A DNA stretch of 64,000 nt from an uncultured Bacteroidales bacterium (GTDB lineage Bacteria > Bacteroidota > Bacteroidia > Bacteroidales > Bacteroidaceae). Both the position numbers and the translations under genes were made by a program. Below are positions 50,540 to 59,291 of this stretch, one piece after another. Position 1 is the stretch's first letter; each line of letters begins with the position of its first letter. The notes under the pieces are model-generated. The model was not told the DNA's origin. It made no database searches and saw nothing but the letters and a program-made list of their open reading frames with translations. The stretch lies in the NCBI GenBank assembly GCA_902779165.1, contig CACZAN010000002.1, forward strand, positions 56,221 through 120,220, given 5' to 3'.

Positions 50540-50580
50540 AAACAGCATTCGCACAAAACACACCCCAAAATAAAGAAACT

Positions 50581-52602
50581 ATGAGAACCGCAAAAATTAT
50601 TCTAAAAACATTCCTCGTCGTCGCAGCCCTCGGATGGGGGCAGACGGCGTGGGGAAATGAATCGAAAACGGTGACGTATACCATTACGGCAAGTGGTACC
50701 ACCCTCACTTTCACGCCAAAAGGCAATACGTTTGGCAGCGGGGTAGATCCCGCGGCCAAGACGGTTACTTTCAGTGCTGCTGGATTCACTCTCGAACTAT
50801 ATGACGGCATCACTTTTACCTGTAAGTCGGGCACGTTCGTTCAGGACGGTAACAACATCTATGGCTCTGGAGCAGTTACATACGAAATTAAAAGCACAGG
50901 CTACTTCTTTAGCAGCGAAGTTAGGGATTATGATGGCGTTACGGTTGCTTTCACTACAAACAGGGCCAAGTCCTCTTCCTCTACAATCAGCGAAGGGCAA
51001 CTGGTTGGCCAAATCAAGCTGACCCTCGATGACTACTGGGGAACGAAGGACGGTAAGAGCGAAGCCAAGGCTTTCGAGATTTCTGATGCCACAGGACTAA
51101 ACCTCCTCTCCAATCATGTAAGTAGAGGTGCAGATTTCAGTGGCTATTATTTTAAGCTCAACGGCAATGTTACCTACAGTCACACAACAGATTGGAACAA
51201 TGCCTCCAGTTACGAGCATAACTTTGAACCCATCGGCAATTATGCGGCAGAAAAATGCTTTGCAGGAACCTTCGATGGTCAGGGGCACACCATCAGTGGT
51301 ATCCGCATTTACGAGAATGATAATTTCGATACAGATGATAATATAGGTCTCTTTGGATATATTAGCGGTGGCACGATCAAGGATGTCATCCTCAGCGATG
51401 CGCGCATCACAGCACGTGATAACGTTGGCGGTATCGCAGGGTACATGACAGGTTCCAGTACGGTGCAGAACTGCAATGTCAGCAACACAGTAGCCATCCA
51501 TTCCGCTGTAACATCTAATTATCATGGTGGCATCGTGGGGAACCTCTTTGGCGGTACCGTCACCAATTGCACATCTGCTGTTACTTTTACCCTGGCAGGA
51601 AGTGGCAGTTACTATGGAGGCATCGCAGGTTATCAGCAAACGGCCTATCCAAGCAGCCTCACCAATTGTCTCGCTTTAGGTGTTACCATTCCCTCCGAAG
51701 CGAGCTTCAAGGGAGCAATTGCAGGAGCCCACGGCTCAGGTACTATTGAGAATAACTACTATTCGGCATGTTCTTTAGTTGGATTATCTCCGACTATTGG
51801 AACAAGCAGCGGGGACATCACCGACAATGATGGTGCAGTACCTGCCTTGCGCCACAATGCCGACAACACCAAGGCTATCAGCCTTCTTAACGATATTCAT
51901 GAGAACTACGGCAACTACAATGTCAGTATTGCTGATCGCACCCTCTACACAGATAACTACTGGAACACCTTGTGCCTGCCCTTCTCGCTTTCCGACTTCA
52001 CTGGCACCCCTCTTGAAGGGGCTGTGGTCAAGGAACTCGACATAGAGGGCGATTACAGCGGCCACAAGACAGGAGTCGAAGGCAATACACTTCATCTCTA
52101 CTTTAAGGAGGCCACAAGCATCACAGCAGGCAAGCCCTACTTCGTCAAGTATTCCAGTGGCGACAATATCATAGAACCTGTGTTCAGCGGCATCCGCGTC
52201 ACCAACACTACTCCTACAGGCATCACCAGCAAGGATACGAACGTTACGTTCATTGGTCGTTACACCTCCACCTCATACGCTGCTGCTGACCCCGGCGTCC
52301 TCTTAATGGGCGAGCAAAGTAAGCTCTACTATCCCCTTTCCGGCGCCTCCATTGGTGCCTTCCTCGCCTACTTCCAGCTCAACAACGGCATCACCGCTGG
52401 TGATCTTCCCTCCAGCATTAAATCCTTTGTCCACAACTTGGATGATGAGATCCTGGACGGTATCGTCCTCCCTCCCGCTCTTCATCCCCAATCTTCTGCC
52501 TCTGCAGCTCTTTGGTTCACCCTCGATGGCCGACGCCTCGACACGCAGCCAACGCAGCCTGGCCTTTATATCGTAGGTGGACGAAAGGTGGTGATAAAGT
52601 AA
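50581..52602 (+). CDS. Secreted GLUG-repeat surface protein
   Basis: A 673-residue protein from the ATG at 50581 (signal peptide MRTAKIILKTFLVVAALGWG). The reading frame extends upstream, but that extension lies in the kinase gene. The middle part (about 205-400) has several GLUG-type repeats: GFDGQGHTISGIRIY-like start, VGGIAGYMTGSSTVQNC, GGIVGNLFGGTVTNC, GGIAGYQ and NCLALG. These build beta-helical rods in adhesins and peptidase-like proteins. The C-terminus has an Ig-like part and the sorting-like tail WFTLDGRRLDTQPTQPGLYI. It may bind a surface ligand. No catalytic residues recognised. Confidence 0.85.
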   Translation: MRTAKIILKTFLVVAALGWGQTAWGNESKTVTYTITASGTTLTFTPKGNTFGSGVDPAAKTVTFSAAGFTLELYDGITFTCKSGTFVQDGNNIYGSGAVTYEIKSTGYFFSSEVRDYDGVTVAFTTNRAKSSSSTISEGQLVGQIKLTLDDYWGTKDGKSEAKAFEISDATGLNLLSNHVSRGADFSGYYFKLNGNVTYSHTTDWNNASSYEHNFEPIGNYAAEKCFAGTFDGQGHTISGIRIYENDNFDTDDNIGLFGYISGGTIKDVILSDARITARDNVGGIAGYMTGSSTVQNCNVSNTVAIHSAVTSNYHGGIVGNLFGGTVTNCTSAVTFTLAGSGSYYGGIAGYQQTAYPSSLTNCLALGVTIPSEASFKGAIAGAHGSGTIENNYYSACSLVGLSPTIGTSSGDITDNDGAVPALRHNADNTKAISLLNDIHENYGNYNVSIADRTLYTDNYWNTLCLPFSLSDFTGTPLEGAVVKELDIEGDYSGHKTGVEGNTLHLYFKEATSITAGKPYFVKYSSGDNIIEPVFSGIRVTNTTPTGITSKDTNVTFIGRYTSTSYAAADPGVLLMGEQSKLYYPLSGASIGAFLAYFQLNNGITAGDLPSSIKSFVHNLDDEILDGIVLPPALHPQSSASAALWFTLDGRRLDTQPTQPGLYIVGGRKVVIK

Positions 52603-52683
52603 GAGGAAATCGAGCATGTTAAGATAAGAAGAAAAACAAATGAAGATTGAATTCAGGAACCAATAGTAACACAAATGATAGTA

Positions 52684-55161
52684 ATGAAACCAAAGTTCTT
52701 ATGGATGCGGGCCACGGCGGTAGTGGCCCTGATCTGTTCTCAGATAACAGCTAATGCACAGACTAACACCTACTTCACGATGGGAAAGGTGTCGGATATC
52801 CATCCTTCTGGTTGGCTGCAAACGCTGATGCAACGGCAGCATGACGGCCTTACGGGTCACCCTGAAGCGCTGTCCTATCCTTACAATTCTTGTCTCTGGG
52901 CAGGCGAAATCTCGCGTGCCGACGAGACCTACGGCGACAACTGGTGGCGCTATGAGCAGACGGCTTACTACACCGATGGCCTGTTGCGATTAGGCTACGA
53001 GTTAGGTGCAGAGGAGATGGTCGCCAAGGCTATGGAGGGAATTGAATATACGTTGGCTCATCCTGATGAGGACGGTGTGCTGGGTAACTCCACACTAGTA
53101 GGCATCACATGGCCAATGTCTGTGTTCTTCCGTGTGTTGCAGGCAAAATATGAACACGACGGCGACGCACGAATCCCCGCTGCACTGGAGAAGCATTATC
53201 TGAACTTCACAGCCGACGAACTGGCTGGAGGCATCGTGGGCGGACGCAATATCATGTCCATCGAAGGCATTCTCTGGACTTACGGTAAGACGGGTAATCA
53301 GAAACTGTTGCAGCTGGCCGAAGAGTCGTGGGCTCGTCAGGATTGTTTTGCTGTCGATGAGACGGCCATCCTGAGCGCAGAGCCGTTCTACATGCACAGC
53401 GTGACCTTCTGCGAGATGCTGAAATTGCCGCTTCTGCTCTACGCCTACACGGGCAAACAACATTATTTGGATCTCGCGATGACGGCAATCCGCAAGTTGC
53501 AGCGCGAATCGATGCTGCCCGATGGAGTGCCCTCCAGCGCTGAGTTTCTTTTGGGTACTGATGTGGACATCAGTCACGAGACTTGCGATATCGTGGATTT
53601 CACTTGGACGCTGAGCCACTATCTGGCCGTCACGGGCGAAGTCGAGTGGGCTGACATGATAGAGCGTGCCATCTACAACGCTGGAATGGGTTGTATTACC
53701 AAGGACTTCAAGTCGTTGCAGTACTTCTCTTCTGTCAACCAGTTCATTGCTACAGGTACCTCGAACCACAACATCTACAAGCACGGCTCCACGTGGATGG
53801 CCTATCGCCCCACACACGAGACGGAGTGCTGCTCGGGCAATGTGAACCGTATGCTTCCGAACTTCCTCTGCCGCATGTGGATGACCGACAGCGAGGGTGG
53901 GGCAGTGGCAGCCCTCTATGGTCCCAGCAAGGCTACGTTCCCCACAGCGAAAGGCGACATTACCATTCAGTGCGAAACAAATTATCCGTTCTCCGAGACG
54001 TTGAAGTTCCAGGTCAGCGGAGTTGAAGGAGCCAGCATTCCTTTGACCCTGCGCATCCCAGCTTGGTGCAGTAATGCTTCCCTCGCAATCAACGGAACAC
54101 TCGTAAATCTGTTCATGCAATCTGGCTCGTTCGTTAAAGTGGCATCAGCCGTCAAAAACGGTGATGTCATCACGTTGACTCTGCCGATGCAAGCCGAGAA
54201 GAAGGTGGTTGAGGGGCAGGGCATCTATTTCCAGTATGGTCCGTTGCTCTATTCCTACGCCATTCCGCAGAAGATGACCGAAGACACCACTGACTACGCG
54301 AACATGCACGGCAAGAAACCTGAGAACCCAGATTTCAAGTGCTGGAACATCACTCCGACGGGCGACTTCAACTATGCCTACGCTGATGATGGCCAGCCTC
54401 TTAGTGTGAGTTATCCTGCTATTGAAGAAGTCGGCGGCACCATTCCATATGATGCTCAGTACACGCCCGTCAGGATTCGCATTCCCGTCAAGCAGATTGA
54501 ATGGGCGCTGGAGGAAGAACGCTACACGCCCGCGATGCCTGAACAGGGACACCTGAAACTGCTGAGCAACAAAACGAAGTATATCGAACTCGTGCCCTAC
54601 GGCAGCACAGAGTTGCGCCTCACCGTATTCCCTGACGCCGACGCAAAACCGCTGCTGGATCCGGAGAAGCCTGATTATACTCTCCCGGCTGATGCTCCTG
54701 ATTGTGTGGAAGTTATCGATGGCGTCTATTACGCCTACTTCGAGGAACCTCGCTTCTGCTGGGACGAACCCATCTACTGCAAGTGGCGCACAGCCGACGA
54801 CAGCACCACAGATTTGCATAGCCCCCTGAATGGCGACGACTGCGAGATCATTGGAAAGACGGCTAATGGTCGCAACATCTGGCGCTGGACGGGACCTGCC
54901 GTCAGCGAGAAGGCTCCCAAGGAGCTCATCTTCACCAACCACGACCTGCTGACCGACATCCTTCCCTTCGAGAACGGAGGCTACTACAAGTACGACCGCC
55001 TGCTCTACATCTCCAGTCAGACCACCGGCATCAGCACTCATGCCTCAAAGGAGAGCGTCGCCGAAAGACTGTTGCATGACCTCAGCGGACGTCCCATCGA
55101 AAAGGGGCGACTGCCGAAGGGCGTATATATTCGCGGCAATAAGAAGATGGTGGTAAAGTAG
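52684..55161 (+). CDS. Beta-L-arabinofuranosidase-type enzyme, GH127 (DUF1680)
   Basis: An 825-residue secreted protein (signal peptide MKPKFLWMRATAVVALICSQ). The (alpha/alpha)6 barrel starts MGKVSDIHPSGWLQTLMQRQ. LSHYLAVTGEVEWADMIERA is typical of the family. The Cys pair in HETECCSGNVNRMLPNF corresponds to the zinc-binding and nucleophilic cysteines of GH127/GH146. Two C-terminal beta-sandwiches follow, and the protein ends LLHDLSGRPIEKGRLPKGVY with a basic tail. It probably releases beta-L-arabinofuranose from arabinan or extensin side chains. Assignment to GH127 or GH146 is left open. Confidence 0.87.
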   Translation: MKPKFLWMRATAVVALICSQITANAQTNTYFTMGKVSDIHPSGWLQTLMQRQHDGLTGHPEALSYPYNSCLWAGEISRADETYGDNWWRYEQTAYYTDGLLRLGYELGAEEMVAKAMEGIEYTLAHPDEDGVLGNSTLVGITWPMSVFFRVLQAKYEHDGDARIPAALEKHYLNFTADELAGGIVGGRNIMSIEGILWTYGKTGNQKLLQLAEESWARQDCFAVDETAILSAEPFYMHSVTFCEMLKLPLLLYAYTGKQHYLDLAMTAIRKLQRESMLPDGVPSSAEFLLGTDVDISHETCDIVDFTWTLSHYLAVTGEVEWADMIERAIYNAGMGCITKDFKSLQYFSSVNQFIATGTSNHNIYKHGSTWMAYRPTHETECCSGNVNRMLPNFLCRMWMTDSEGGAVAALYGPSKATFPTAKGDITIQCETNYPFSETLKFQVSGVEGASIPLTLRIPAWCSNASLAINGTLVNLFMQSGSFVKVASAVKNGDVITLTLPMQAEKKVVEGQGIYFQYGPLLYSYAIPQKMTEDTTDYANMHGKKPENPDFKCWNITPTGDFNYAYADDGQPLSVSYPAIEEVGGTIPYDAQYTPVRIRIPVKQIEWALEEERYTPAMPEQGHLKLLSNKTKYIELVPYGSTELRLTVFPDADAKPLLDPEKPDYTLPADAPDCVEVIDGVYYAYFEEPRFCWDEPIYCKWRTADDSTTDLHSPLNGDDCEIIGKTANGRNIWRWTGPAVSEKAPKELIFTNHDLLTDILPFENGGYYKYDRLLYISSQTTGISTHASKESVAERLLHDLSGRPIEKGRLPKGVYIRGNKKMVVK

Positions 55162-55216
55162 GTGAACGAAATCAGTTAAGCGAAAGTTTTCACCAATCAG
55201 ATTCAGATTCAAAAGT

Positions 55217-55246
55217 AAAGGAGCACCCACTGGCGGATGCTCCTTT
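55217..55246 (+). terminator. Rho-independent terminator after the GH127 gene
   Basis: AAAGGAGCA and TGCTCCTTT arms with a 12-nt loop, followed by TTCTTGCTTCTTG. It lies 56 bp after the GH127 stop and just before the stop of the opposite-strand guaA. Confidence 0.7.
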
Positions 55247-55283
55247 TCTTGCTTCTTGCTCTTTGGTTGACAGCGGCGGAAAG

Positions 55284-56267
55284 TCACTCCCACTCAATCG
55301 TTCCGGTGGGTTTCGGCGTGAGGTCATAGAGCACGCGGTTCACTCCAGGCACCTCAGTGATAATACGCTGGGTGATGTGGTGGAGTAGGGGATAGGGAAT
55401 CTCCTCGATGGTGGCTGTCATGGCGTCGCGCGTGTTCACCGCACGGATGATGACGGGCCAGTCCCAGCTGCGCTTGTTGTCTTTCACACCTGTCGATTTG
55501 TAGTCCGGGACGACGGTGAAGTACTGCCAGACCTTGCCTTCGAGTCCGTTCTTGGCAAACTCTTCGCGCAGAATGGCATCGCTCTCGCGCAGGGCTTCCA
55601 GACGGTCGCGGGTGATGGCACCAGTGCAGCGAACGCCCAGTCCGGGGCCGGGGAAGGGCTGACGGAACACCATGTTGTCGGGCAGGCCGAGTTCCTTGCC
55701 TACCACGCGCACCTCGTCCTTGAACAGCAGTTTGATGGGCTCCACCAGTTCAAACTGCATGTCCTCGGGCAGACCGCCCACGTTGTGGTGCGACTTCACG
55801 GGACCGGACTCCACAATGTCGGGGTAGATGGTGCCCTGTGCAAGGAAGCTGATGCCTTCGAGCTTGCGGGCTTCCTCCTCAAACACACGGATGAACTCTG
55901 CGCCAATGATCTTGCGCTTCTGTTCGGGGTCGGCAACGCCAGCCAGCTTGTCGAGGAAGCGGTCAACGGCATCTACGTAGATGAGGTTTGCGTTCATCTC
56001 GTCGCGGAACACCCGCACCACTTGCTCAGGTTCGCCTTTGCGAAGCAGGCCGTGGTTCACATGAACGGATACCAGTTGCTGGCCAATGGCCTTAATCAGC
56101 AGTGCGGCCACTACGGATGAATCCACGCCTCCGGAGAGTGCCAGCAGCACCTTCTTGTCGCCAATCTGAGCGCGCAGCTCCTGAACCTGTTCTTCGATGA
56201 ATTTCTGTGCCAGTGCGGGAGTCGTGATTCTTTCCATCGACTCGGGTCTCACATTACCTGTACTCAT
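55284..56267 (-). CDS. guaA: GMP synthase, ATP-pyrophosphatase (synthetase) subunit only
   Basis: A 327-residue protein with the N-type ATP-PPase P-loop [15 protein letters not shown], the GMP-synthase loops [20 protein letters not shown] and [14 protein letters not shown], and the dimerisation domain ending [10 protein letters not shown]. It converts XMP to GMP in purine synthesis. The N-terminal glutamine amidotransferase domain (about 190 residues) found in most bacterial GuaA is absent. The gene starts with MSTGNV and no amidotransferase gene lies next to it. The ammonia could come from a separate subunit elsewhere, or this could be a second, NH3-using paralog. Confidence 0.9.
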   Translation of the reverse strand: MSTGNVRPESMERITTPALAQKFIEEQVQELRAQIGDKKVLLALSGGVDSSVVAALLIKAIGQQLVSVHVNHGLLRKGEPEQVVRVFRDEMNANLIYVDAVDRFLDKLAGVADPEQKRKIIGAEFIRVFEEEARKLEGISFLAQGTIYPDIVESGPVKSHHNVGGLPEDMQFELVEPIKLLFKDEVRVVGKELGLPDNMVFRQPFPGPGLGVRCTGAITRDRLEALRESDAILREEFAKNGLEGKVWQYFTVVPDYKSTGVKDNKRSWDWPVIIRAVNTRDAMTATIEEIPYPLLHHITQRIITEVPGVNRVLYDLTPKPTGTIEWE

Positions 56268-56296
56268 AAATGATTCAAATATTAACGTTTAAATGA

Positions 56297-57472
56297 TTAT
56301 TTCCGATTCATATAATACTTCTTCACCGTTCCGTCAGCCCCCTTGCGGATAAAGATTCCATTAGAAGTTGGGCGGCCTGTTATTGTTTGTCCGTCAACAG
56401 AATACCACTCAGCACTCTGACCGCTGCCGAGTGCCCTTTCTTGTATACCCGTCTCTTCGCTGGTTAGCGGAATGATGGATTTGAATTCTTGCCATCCGTC
56501 GCTGCAAGTCTTATAGGCCTCGACAGAAGCTGCGGGCACGTGCAGGGTTGCGGGGAAGACGAATTGGCCGTCGATTTCCTCATAGGGTTGGATGGTGATG
56601 GTGTATCCCCACGTACTTCTTGGAGGAACGGCGGCAAAGCAGTAAATGTCCTTCACATTGCCGGGGAAGGGGCCGTTCTCAACAGTGGTGGCAGTGCTGG
56701 GAATTGTCACAGATTCCAGCGACTCGCTGTACATGCAGAGGTATTCCTCTATGACTTTCACGCCCTCGGGAATCTGCAGTTGCTTCAAGCTTTGGCAGTA
56801 TTCAAAGGCGTGGCCTCCAATCTGTTCCACCCCATTCGGAATGCTTATGGATTCCAGTTTCACGCACGTGCCGAATGCGGCTCGCCCGATACGCTTCACG
56901 CTGCTGGGAATCGTTATATTTTTCAGCAGTACACATCCTTCAAAGGCATTGTCGGCCAGAGAGGTGACGGTGCCAGGAATAATCGTATTCACACAACCCG
57001 TAATCAGTGTGTTGGTCGCCGTCTTGATCAAGGCATTGCACCGGTTGCGGGAATCGTAAACGGGGTTTCGCTCATCCACAACAATGGACGTCAGCGCTCC
57101 TTCGAAGCAGAAGGCCAAATCGCCGATGTTAATCACGCTTGCGGGAATCTTCAGGGAGGTGAGTTTTGTGCAGGCCAGGAATGCCGACGGGCCAATGCTT
57201 TCCAGTCCTGCGGGCAGGACAATTGAAGTGAGGCCGCCACAATCCCAAAAGGCACTTTCGGCCACGGCCGTCACACGGTAGGTTGTTCCCTGATAAGAAA
57301 TCTCAGCAGGAATGGTAATATCGCCTTCGTATTTGTCCTCTTGGAAAGGAGCCACTTCAGCAGTTCTGTTGCTGGCCTCAAGATTGTAGTACAAACTTCC
57401 AATCTTGACGCTGGCGCCGCTCTCCAGAACGGGCAGGAGAGCCAGCACGAAAGAAATAAGAACTTTTTTCAT
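56297..57472 (-). CDS. BspA-type leucine-rich repeat surface protein
   Basis: A 391-residue secreted protein with signal peptide (MKKVLISFVLALLPVLESG). About ten LRR_5 repeats of roughly 23 residues follow the pattern AFxxCxxLxxIxIPxxVxxIG, for example SAFLACTKLTSLKIPASVI and AAFGTCVKLESISIPNGVEQ. Such proteins bind host or plant matrix in oral and gut Bacteroidales. The C-terminus carries the sorting-like tail EWYSVDGQTITGRP ... NGIFIRKG. It is 8 bp after the lipoprotein gene in the same direction. Confidence 0.93.
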   Translation of the reverse strand: MKKVLISFVLALLPVLESGASVKIGSLYYNLEASNRTAEVAPFQEDKYEGDITIPAEISYQGTTYRVTAVAESAFWDCGGLTSIVLPAGLESIGPSAFLACTKLTSLKIPASVINIGDLAFCFEGALTSIVVDERNPVYDSRNRCNALIKTATNTLITGCVNTIIPGTVTSLADNAFEGCVLLKNITIPSSVKRIGRAAFGTCVKLESISIPNGVEQIGGHAFEYCQSLKQLQIPEGVKVIEEYLCMYSESLESVTIPSTATTVENGPFPGNVKDIYCFAAVPPRSTWGYTITIQPYEEIDGQFVFPATLHVPAASVEAYKTCSDGWQEFKSIIPLTSEETGIQERALGSGQSAEWYSVDGQTITGRPTSNGIFIRKGADGTVKKYYMNRK

Positions 57473-57480
57473 AGCGGGTG

Positions 57481-58032
57481 TTATTTTAATATCTTTTTCA
57501 AGATATCATCATAAGAGCCGTCGTAGGGCAGCACGGGCAGACGCTTCAGCCCTATCGTAGCCGTACCGTCGGTGCTCTTCAGCTCGATGTCGCCGTCCGC
57601 TAGAATGCCTTTCCACGTGCGGCCTTGCATGTCGAACTGGATCACGGTCTTACCTTCTGAGAGCGTAGTCTCGTAGGTGTGGGAATCATATCGGCCGTCG
57701 TAGTACCAGTCGCCATTGTCCAGCTTCTCGGTCCACCAGGTTGGGCCGAACTTCTCTGGGAACCATCTGTAGTGAGACATGAGGATTCGAGGACCCTTAG
57801 AGGATTGATCGCCTCTATAGTTCCAAGTCTCAAAGATGGAAGCATAATAGCCGTTCCACCTCGCCTCGCCCATAGGCGCGCCAGAAGTCGTTACCTGATA
57901 TTCATGTTGTGTCCATTCGATATCACTTGGTGATTGGGGATCTCCCAACGGATCATCGTCGCCACAACCCGTCAGCACAAACGTCCCCAGGATGAGTCCT
58001 GCAAGTAGGCTGAAAAATTTAGAACAATTCAT
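57481..58032 (-). CDS. Lipoprotein of unknown function
   Basis: A 183-residue protein with lipobox FVLTGCGDDD, whose acidic residues after Cys suit export to the cell surface in Bacteroidetes. The body is rich in Trp and Tyr (HYRWFPEKFGPTWWTEKL, WYYDGRYDSH). It resembles no family I can name. It precedes the LRR gene by 8 bp, so they are co-transcribed from a promoter near 58100 (TATTTTTG on the minus strand). Confidence 0.75.
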   Translation of the reverse strand: MNCSKFFSLLAGLILGTFVLTGCGDDDPLGDPQSPSDIEWTQHEYQVTTSGAPMGEARWNGYYASIFETWNYRGDQSSKGPRILMSHYRWFPEKFGPTWWTEKLDNGDWYYDGRYDSHTYETTLSEGKTVIQFDMQGRTWKGILADGDIELKSTDGTATIGLKRLPVLPYDGSYDDILKKILK

Positions 58033-58094
58033 AATTCTGCTATTAATTAGAAAGAAAACAAGTTACATCATCCCTTTTTTCATCATATCGAGGG

Positions 58095-58102
58095 CAAAAA
58101 TA
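58095..58102 (-). promoter_or_regulatory. -7 promoter element (TATTTTTG) of the lipoprotein-LRR operon
   Basis: CAAAAATA on the plus strand, 62 bp before the ATG at 58032. The promoter for the opposite HIRAN gene lies about 110 bp away. Confidence 0.45.
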
Positions 58103-58208
58103 CGGAATAGCTTGCAATGTGCGAAAGGTTTTTAAGAAGATTAACATATTTTGCACGTCTTGCCTCACTTTTTAGGTCGAAACGAACGATAATTCAAAAA
58201 AAAACTAC

Positions 58209-58216
58209 TACCTTTG
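58209..58216 (+). promoter_or_regulatory. -7 promoter element (TACCTTTG) of the HIRAN gene
   Basis: TACCTTTG matches the consensus, 28 bp before the ATG at 58245. Confidence 0.6.
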
Positions 58217-58244
58217 CAGACGTATCTACTTCATTTAACCGGTT

Positions 58245-59120
58245 ATGGAACGATTCTGGGTGGACATTGTGGGGCTGACACACAGCGATGTGGAGTCTTA
58301 TTATAAGGAATATGCGCAGGAGAGCGTGGGCAAGCAACTGATGCTGATGCGCGATGAGGTCAATCCTTCCGACCCCTTTGCCGTGAAGGCGAAGGAGCGT
58401 GATTGTTTTGTGGGTTATGTCGCCTCCGCGGATTTGGACATCGCGCTGCAAGCGATGCATGGCTCAAACGTCAAGCGACTGAAAGCCACGGTGGTGAACG
58501 CCTCCTCCGACCCACCCCTGCTGCACGCCCAGGTGGAATGTGCCGCTGTGGATAGGTCGTTCGACCCCTATGCCTCGCTGCCCTACGACGAGTGGGAGTG
58601 GCCCGCCCTGATGTTGTTGCCCAAATCGCTGGTGAGCGTCAGTGAGCGTGCCGATGATTTGGTGGAGCTGTTGGAGAACGAGAAGCCCGACTGGAACAGC
58701 GTGCGGGCGTTGTTTCTGGAATTCCTGACAGACAGCCCCTCCGACACCAGCCGCGAGATGAACGCCACGCGCCAGCACATCCTGCAACTGCTGGAGCAGC
58801 ATTCGCAGCAGGCAGCGACCGAAGAGGAGAGCAAACGTTGGACAGCGCTGGCCACACAGTTGCGCATCCTAAAAGGTCAGCTGATGAACCACGACACGCG
58901 CAACGGCACCGCCCGCTCGCTCTTCATCCGATGGCCCCAGCAGCTGAAGCGTCAGCGTTTCGAGCAGGGCACACAGACCACTCTGCACCGCCTTATGTTA
59001 TCACTAAGGTACGCGCGCGTGGACAGCGTTAGAAAAACCATGAAAATCAGCCCCTGCATCCCTTCCCGGTCAGCGCGGTCACCGCGGTCACCCCTTTTTC
59101 GCCTCCCTAATACCGAATAA
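58245..59120 (+). CDS. HIRAN-domain protein with repeat-derived C-terminus
   Basis: A 291-residue protein. The first about 75 residues resemble a HIRAN domain: FWVDIVGLTHSDVESYY, LMLMRDEVNPSDPFAVKA, FVGYVASADLDIALQAM. HIRAN domains bind DNA 3' ends in helicases such as HLTF or occur alone in phage or repair-linked proteins. The middle is helical (about 105-245). After residue 247, near LMLSLRYARVD, the sequence changes to basic, low-complexity residues that include RSARSPRSP from a 9-bp CGGTCANCG repeat, suggesting that the original C-terminus was lost and replaced by repeat DNA. A short GCGCGCGT motif lies at the change. Confidence 0.7.
   Translation: MERFWVDIVGLTHSDVESYYKEYAQESVGKQLMLMRDEVNPSDPFAVKAKERDCFVGYVASADLDIALQAMHGSNVKRLKATVVNASSDPPLLHAQVECAAVDRSFDPYASLPYDEWEWPALMLLPKSLVSVSERADDLVELLENEKPDWNSVRALFLEFLTDSPSDTSREMNATRQHILQLLEQHSQQAATEEESKRWTALATQLRILKGQLMNHDTRNGTARSLFIRWPQQLKRQRFEQGTQTTLHRLMLSLRYARVDSVRKTMKISPCIPSRSARSPRSPLFRLPNTE
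59067..59093. repeat. Three 9-bp units (CGGTCAGCG / CGGTCACCG / CGGTCACCC) at the end of the HIRAN gene
   Basis: Tandem units run across the last codons of the gene and encode a repeated Arg-Ser-Ala/Pro tripeptide. Confidence 0.8.
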
Positions 59121-59186
59121 TGCGGCAAAATCAGCGCTCGTTCCCACTTTTTAGCGCCTCAAAGCATAAAAATTCGGAAAAAGCAG

Positions 59187-59194
59187 TACCTTTG
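59187..59194 (+). promoter_or_regulatory. -7 promoter element (TACCTTTG) of the arylsulfotransferase-like gene
   Basis: TACCTTTG lies 98 bp before the preferred ATG at 59292 and 29 bp before the upstream ATG at 59223. Confidence 0.6.
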
Positions 59195-59291
59195 CACTCG
59201 AAAACAAGAAAACATTCCTATTATGAGCACCGCAACACTGTCAAGCCTGTTTGTATATCTCTACGGCAACCAACAGGGAAGGAAGAGAAAA

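Noticed and set aside
50293-50580. N-terminal extension of the GLUG gene into the kinase gene
   Set aside because: The signal peptide begins at 50581. The upstream frame is out-of-frame sequence within the kinase gene, rich in Arg/His and not protein-like.
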